Origin: Deltaproteobacteria bacterium
GTDB lineage: Bacteria > Myxococcota > Polyangia > Polyangiales > B10-G4
Direction of reading: 5' to 3'
DNA: 8,118 bases
Assembly (NCBI GenBank): GCA_019312705.1
Contig: JAFDCW010000154.1
Span: 1-8,118, forward strand
The notes beneath the pieces are model-generated. The model made no database searches. It saw only the letters and a program-made list of their open reading frames with translations, and had not been told where the DNA came from. The stretch's first letter is position 1. The number at the start of each line of letters is the position of its first letter. Positions 7,340 through 8,118 of the stretch are shown here, piece by piece. A program made the position numbers and the translations under genes.

Positions 7340-7352
7340 GGGCGAACGTCAA

Positions 7353-8118
7353 TCAATGGGGCAGGGACAGCGGCGCGACGCGCGTATGGTGCGCGGCGAG
7401 GTTGATGGAGCGGTCGAGGATGACCTCGCGTGATGCGGCGTCACGGATGACGACCTGATGGGGGCCCGTCGGCAGGCCGAGCATGCGCGGAGTGAACCCG
7501 TGGGGGCGTCCGTCGACTTCGATGGATTCCTGAGCCGCCGTGGTCCGCGGAATACGAAGGTAGGCGGTGACCGGTACGGGCGCCTCTTCACCCATGTCCG
7601 CCATGCCGGCCGCGCCTTGCACGTCGACCTCGACCGGTAACGCGGTCTCTACCCCACGTCTCATAGTCGTCCGCGCGTCTGACCCCGCACCCCGCACCAT
7701 GCCTGCACGCCGCCCCGTTTCCGCCGCCCGAGCAACCTCGGCCCGCGCTTCGCCCTCGCCCTCGCCCACGCCCACGCCCACGCCCTCGGACACGGATACG
7801 GACACGGCCTCGGCTTCGGCTTCGGCTTCGGACACGGACACGGACACGCCCTCGCCCACGCCCTCGCCCACGCCCTCGGACACGCCCTCGGCTTCGGACA
7901 CGGACACGGACACGCCCTCGGCTTCGGACACGGACACGGCCCCGGCCTCGGCCCCGGCCACGCCCACGCCCACGCCCTCCCCCTCCACCCTCGGCGACGG
8001 CATCAAGAGCACCCCCGCGCCCACCACCCCGATCGCCGCTACCACCACGGTCGCGGCCCCCCAAAGACCCCGCCGGTTCGTAGGAAGCACCACCTCCGTG
8101 TCGGTTCCGCTCCCAACG
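7353..8118 (-). CDS. transmembrane protein with repeat linker and PEGA-like domain, C-terminal part; probable Ser/Thr kinase tail
   Basis: The frame is open to the window edge, so the start is missing. A GTG at 8093 exists, but the residues before it (GTDTE, then VVLPTNRRG) read as continuous protein. Seen in order: a basic juxtamembrane NRR; one transmembrane segment (8001-8066, GLWGAATVVVAAIGVVGAG); a low-complexity Val/Glu/Ser/Gly/Ala linker from hexanucleotide repeats (7751-7978); an Arg/Ala-rich stretch; and a C-terminal module of about 70 residues (7356-7565). That module carries SIEVDGRPHGFTPRMLGLPTG and HQVVIRD, matching the PEGA pattern 'V.VDG...G.TP..L..G.H.V'. Myxobacterial Ser/Thr kinases often end as kinase-TM-linker-PEGA, which suggests the missing N-terminal part is a kinase. 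This is inference: no kinase motif lies in the window. It could be a stand-alone PEGA membrane protein. It is transcribed toward the FHA regulator, with no clear terminator between them. Confidence 0.78.
   Translation of the reverse strand, partial: VGSGTDTEVVLPTNRRGLWGAATVVVAAIGVVGAGVLLMPSPRVEGEGVGVGVAGAEAGAVSVSEAEGVSVSVSEAEGVSEGVGEGVGEGVSVSVSEAEAEAEAVSVSVSEGVGVGVGEGEGEARAEVARAAETGRRAGMVRGAGSDARTTMRRGVETALPVEVDVQGAAGMADMGEEAPVPVTAYLRIPRTTAAQESIEVDGRPHGFTPRMLGLPTGPHQVVIRDAASREVILDRSINLAAHHTRVAPLSLPH
7751..7978. repeat. hexanucleotide tandem repeat tract, 38 units in register
   Basis: The plus strand reads as an unbroken series of 6-base units of the form CG(C/G)(C/A)(C/T)(T/A/C). The common units are CGCCCT, CGCCCA, CGGACA and CGGCTT, with a few CGGCCT, CGGCCC, CGGCCA and one CGGATA. 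There is no register slip over 228 bases. Higher-order blocks recur: CGGCTT, three CGGACA, then CGCCCT occurs at 7823-7852 and again at 7889-7918. In the minus-strand gene the units encode only the dipeptides EG, VG, VS, EA, GA and VA, making a 76-residue flexible acidic linker next to the membrane segment. Its length is likely to vary between strains. Confidence 0.9.

Noticed and set aside
7751..7978. The tandem tract considered as a CRISPR array or iteron origin.
   Set aside because: Units are six bases, degenerate and without spacers, and they lie inside a coding frame.
7588..8064. Minus-strand Arg/Gly/Val repeat frame (RGRGRVRVRS).
   Set aside because: It is an alternate-frame reading of the hexanucleotide tract; the frame with the PEGA-like domain and membrane segment is the credible one.

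Overview
The window is GC-rich with strong GC at third codon positions. It looks like the chromosome of a myxobacterium (phylum Myxococcota, plausibly a Sandaracinus/Polyangia relative). Three protein architectures support this: a MYXO-CTERM C-terminal sorting segment, a thrombospondin type-3 (TSP3) repeat on a secreted enzyme, and a sigma-54 activator with an N-terminal FHA domain. No rRNA, tRNA, CRISPR array, insertion sequence or phage gene was seen.

Layout. Positions 1-618 hold only a weak minus-strand reading frame (61-555) and a short direct repeat. A small exported or membrane protein of unknown function lies at 619-1143 (minus). The 274-base gap 1144-1417 carries a perfect G-quadruplex motif, a run of nine C, short direct repeats and a GC hairpin. 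A large secreted repeat protein anchored by a MYXO-CTERM tail occupies 1418-3901 (minus). A 138-base divergent intergenic region separates it from a plus-strand type-B carboxylesterase (4040-5947) with a lipoprotein-like signal and a C-terminal TSP3 repeat. The esterase frame is broken by one in-frame TAG at 4943-4945 but is otherwise intact to its natural end. An FHA/AAA+/Fis-type sigma-54 activator follows at 6020-7339 (plus). Facing it is the C-terminal part of a transmembrane protein with a PEGA-like domain (7353-8118, minus, running off the window), probably the tail of a Ser/Thr protein kinase. Its linker is built from 38 in-register hexanucleotide units.

How the parts may work together (inference). 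The two large divergent genes encode cell-envelope or surface proteins and may share regulatory DNA. The FHA domain implies an activator that reads phosphothreonine, and the neighbouring PEGA protein may belong to the kinase that writes it. No good sigma-54 promoter was found upstream of any gene here, so the activator's targets probably lie elsewhere. The most interesting points are the lone TAG in an otherwise complete esterase and the hexanucleotide repeat tract. I do not see convincing evidence of a wholly new system.
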